Assembly: GCA_964473525.1 (NCBI GenBank)
Contig: CAYYPK010000098.1
Span: 1 to 5,435, forward strand
DNA: 5,435 nucleotides
Source: GCA-2687025 sp964473525
GTDB taxonomy: Bacteria > Poribacteria > WGA-4E > GCA-2687025
Direction of reading: 5' to 3'
Position numbers and translations under genes: made by a program. The notes beneath the pieces were generated by a model. The model saw only the letters and a program-made list of their open reading frames with translations. It had not been told where the DNA came from and made no database searches. Shown in pieces: positions 4,683-5,435 of the stretch. How positions within the stretch are numbered: position 1 is the first letter of the stretch; each line of letters begins with the position of its first letter.

Positions 4683-5160
4683 AGAAGTCCCGCATGGTGC
4701 GCCGGGAGATACGTGTGGTGCAGCGCTCCGAGGGCTCCAACCCCTCACGAGCCTCAACCCAGGGCCTCTCCTGATGCGTCAGGCGCTCCAATGCCCAAGC
4801 CCCGAGTCCCATGTAGGCATCCGCCACCATTTCGAGGAGGCCCTGCGTGGGCTCGTCAAAGACGCTCAAGGCTGCATCTAGCGACTGCTGCAGCTCGACA
4901 TCGGAAGCCGTGTCCGCTCCTTCGGCGAGTATCGGCTGCGCGCCCAGGTGGCTGTATTTGCGATATAGCCCGGGAATCACGGGACCATGCACCCATGCCT
5001 GAAAGTCCGCATCGAACAGCGGCCCCCATCGGTTGGCGAGGTGCCATGCCTGGGCGTAGTAGACAAGCTTCTGCAGTCGCAGATTCGTGACGTTGTCATG
5101 GCTGGCGTTGCCGAGGGCGATGAAGTAATCGGCGACTTCCTGGTAAGTGCGCTCTGCCAT
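4660..5160 (-). CDS. Panacea-domain (DUF4065, SocA/GepA-like) antitoxin
   Basis: A cytosolic 166-residue Panacea-domain protein, which in characterised loci neutralises a toxin encoded beside it (PanA of PanAT pairs; SocA is a proteolytic adaptor for SocB in Caulobacter). The family pattern is clear throughout: YQEVADYFI (6-14), TNLRLQKLVYYAQAWHLA (25-42), LFDADFQAWVHGPVIPGLYRKY (starting at 48, with H58-G59-P60), MVADAYMGLGAWALERLTHQERPW (ending at 134), and ISRRTMRDFYGE (151-162). Length is usual for a stand-alone Panacea domain. I chose ATG 5160 because the domain begins there and a G-rich stretch (GGGGGCGGGA) precedes it. The frame is open upstream to 5268, but a promoter-like TTGACA at 5226-5221 would place that start outside the transcript. 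It is first in a two-gene operon and overlaps the presumed toxin by 23 bases. Confidence 0.9.
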   Translation of the reverse strand: MAERTYQEVADYFIALGNASHDNVTNLRLQKLVYYAQAWHLANRWGPLFDADFQAWVHGPVIPGLYRKYSHLGAQPILAEGADTASDVELQQSLDAALSVFDEPTQGLLEMVADAYMGLGAWALERLTHQERPWVEAREGLEPSERCTTRISRRTMRDFYGEQIEE

Positions 5161-5197
5161 CCATCCCGCCCCCTGCACGTGGGCCCTAAGTGCCAAC

Positions 5198-5226
5198 ACC
5201 ATGGCGCACAGTTCATGCCTTGTCAA
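5198..5226 (-). promoter_or_regulatory. Possible promoter of the Panacea pair
   Basis: A perfect TTGACA (5226-5221, minus strand) is followed at 17 bases by CATGGT (5203-5198), which matches only three of six -10 positions. Its place 38 bases upstream of the chosen start is right. The perfect -35 stands out in GC-rich DNA, but the poor -10 keeps confidence low. Confidence 0.3.
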
Positions 5227-5435
5227 CCACGGGCCTATCGGCGATGGCGGCCGAATGCTCCACGCCAACCGCGCCGGGCCCGCGCCGCGTTGTGCCGACG
5301 AGCCCGCCCAGGACGGCCAGCGGCGGCCGGCACCGTGCGCGATGACTATGGTGCTGTGGGTGCCGCCGCGTAAGCGCCGCCCACGCCCGCGTAGGCGCGC
5401 TACGTCCCAAGGCGCGATCTGTCGGGTTCGTAGCC
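5227..5435. other. Right-hand end without a supported gene
   Basis: Several frames are open on both strands, but they are Arg/Pro/Ala-rich, lack recognisable motifs and have no convincing starts. One near-perfect 12-base direct repeat is present (CCGCGTAAGCGC at 5366-5377 and CCGCGTAGGCGC at 5387-5398, 21 bases apart). No tRNA, terminator or second copy of the tRNA-His 3' end is visible. Confidence 0.5.

Noticed and set aside
4683..4757. Upstream extension of the putative toxin to 4757
   Set aside because: The added residues lie wholly within the Panacea coding sequence and look unstructured; ATG 4682 gives the usual short overlap.
4987..5373. 128-residue plus-strand frame antisense to the Panacea gene
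   Set aside because: It is the complement of a confidently assigned gene, and its downstream part is Arg/Ala-rich without motifs.
5366..5398. Two 12-base direct repeats 21 bases apart as a CRISPR-like or iteron array
   Set aside because: Only two copies with one mismatch in very GC-rich sequence; no array and no replication gene nearby.

Overview
This is a GC-rich window from a bacterium. Its only membrane-associated gene encodes a lipoprotein with a BamE/OmlA-like domain, which suggests a diderm host. A dispersed-repeat-like sequence at 3376-3411 is of a kind common in environmental high-GC genomes such as Gemmatimonadota or Chloroflexota. I cannot fix the phylum. The run of 10 Ns points to a draft or metagenomic scaffold.

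Layout: the left end carries an intact tRNA-His (GTG) at 16-92. After a 162-base gap with repeated CTTTCC/GGAAAG arms comes a tyrosine-recombinase integrase (255-1379, +). A small unrecognised reading frame (1379-1885, +) is coupled to its stop codon. A tRNA gene next to an integrase is the classic left edge of an integrated genomic island. Everything after about 1.73 kb lies on the minus strand. Reading in the direction of transcription, it holds: a Panacea (DUF4065) antitoxin (5160-4660) overlapping a small protein that is its likely toxin (4682-4266); a two-domain lipoprotein (4177-3542) ending in a strong hairpin; an AT-rich promoter/operator; and a three-gene operon of HigB/RelE-like toxin (3264-2806), HTH antitoxin with a long C-terminal tail (2809-2192) and SecB-like chaperone (2189-1731).

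The three-gene operon has the composition and gene order of a toxin-antitoxin-chaperone (TAC) system, known from the HigB-HigA-SecB-like locus of Mycobacterium tuberculosis. In such systems the SecB-like chaperone protects an aggregation-prone antitoxin tail, and the folded antitoxin neutralises the toxin and represses the operon. The Panacea pair is a second, independent addiction module. The window therefore reads as the integrase end of a tRNA-His island carrying two stabilisation or phage-defence modules. The most unusual parts are the roughly 115-residue antitoxin tail and the unfamiliar partner of the Panacea protein.

The right-hand 209 bases (5227-5435) hold no gene I can support, and no second copy of the tRNA 3' end is visible, so the other island boundary is outside the window.
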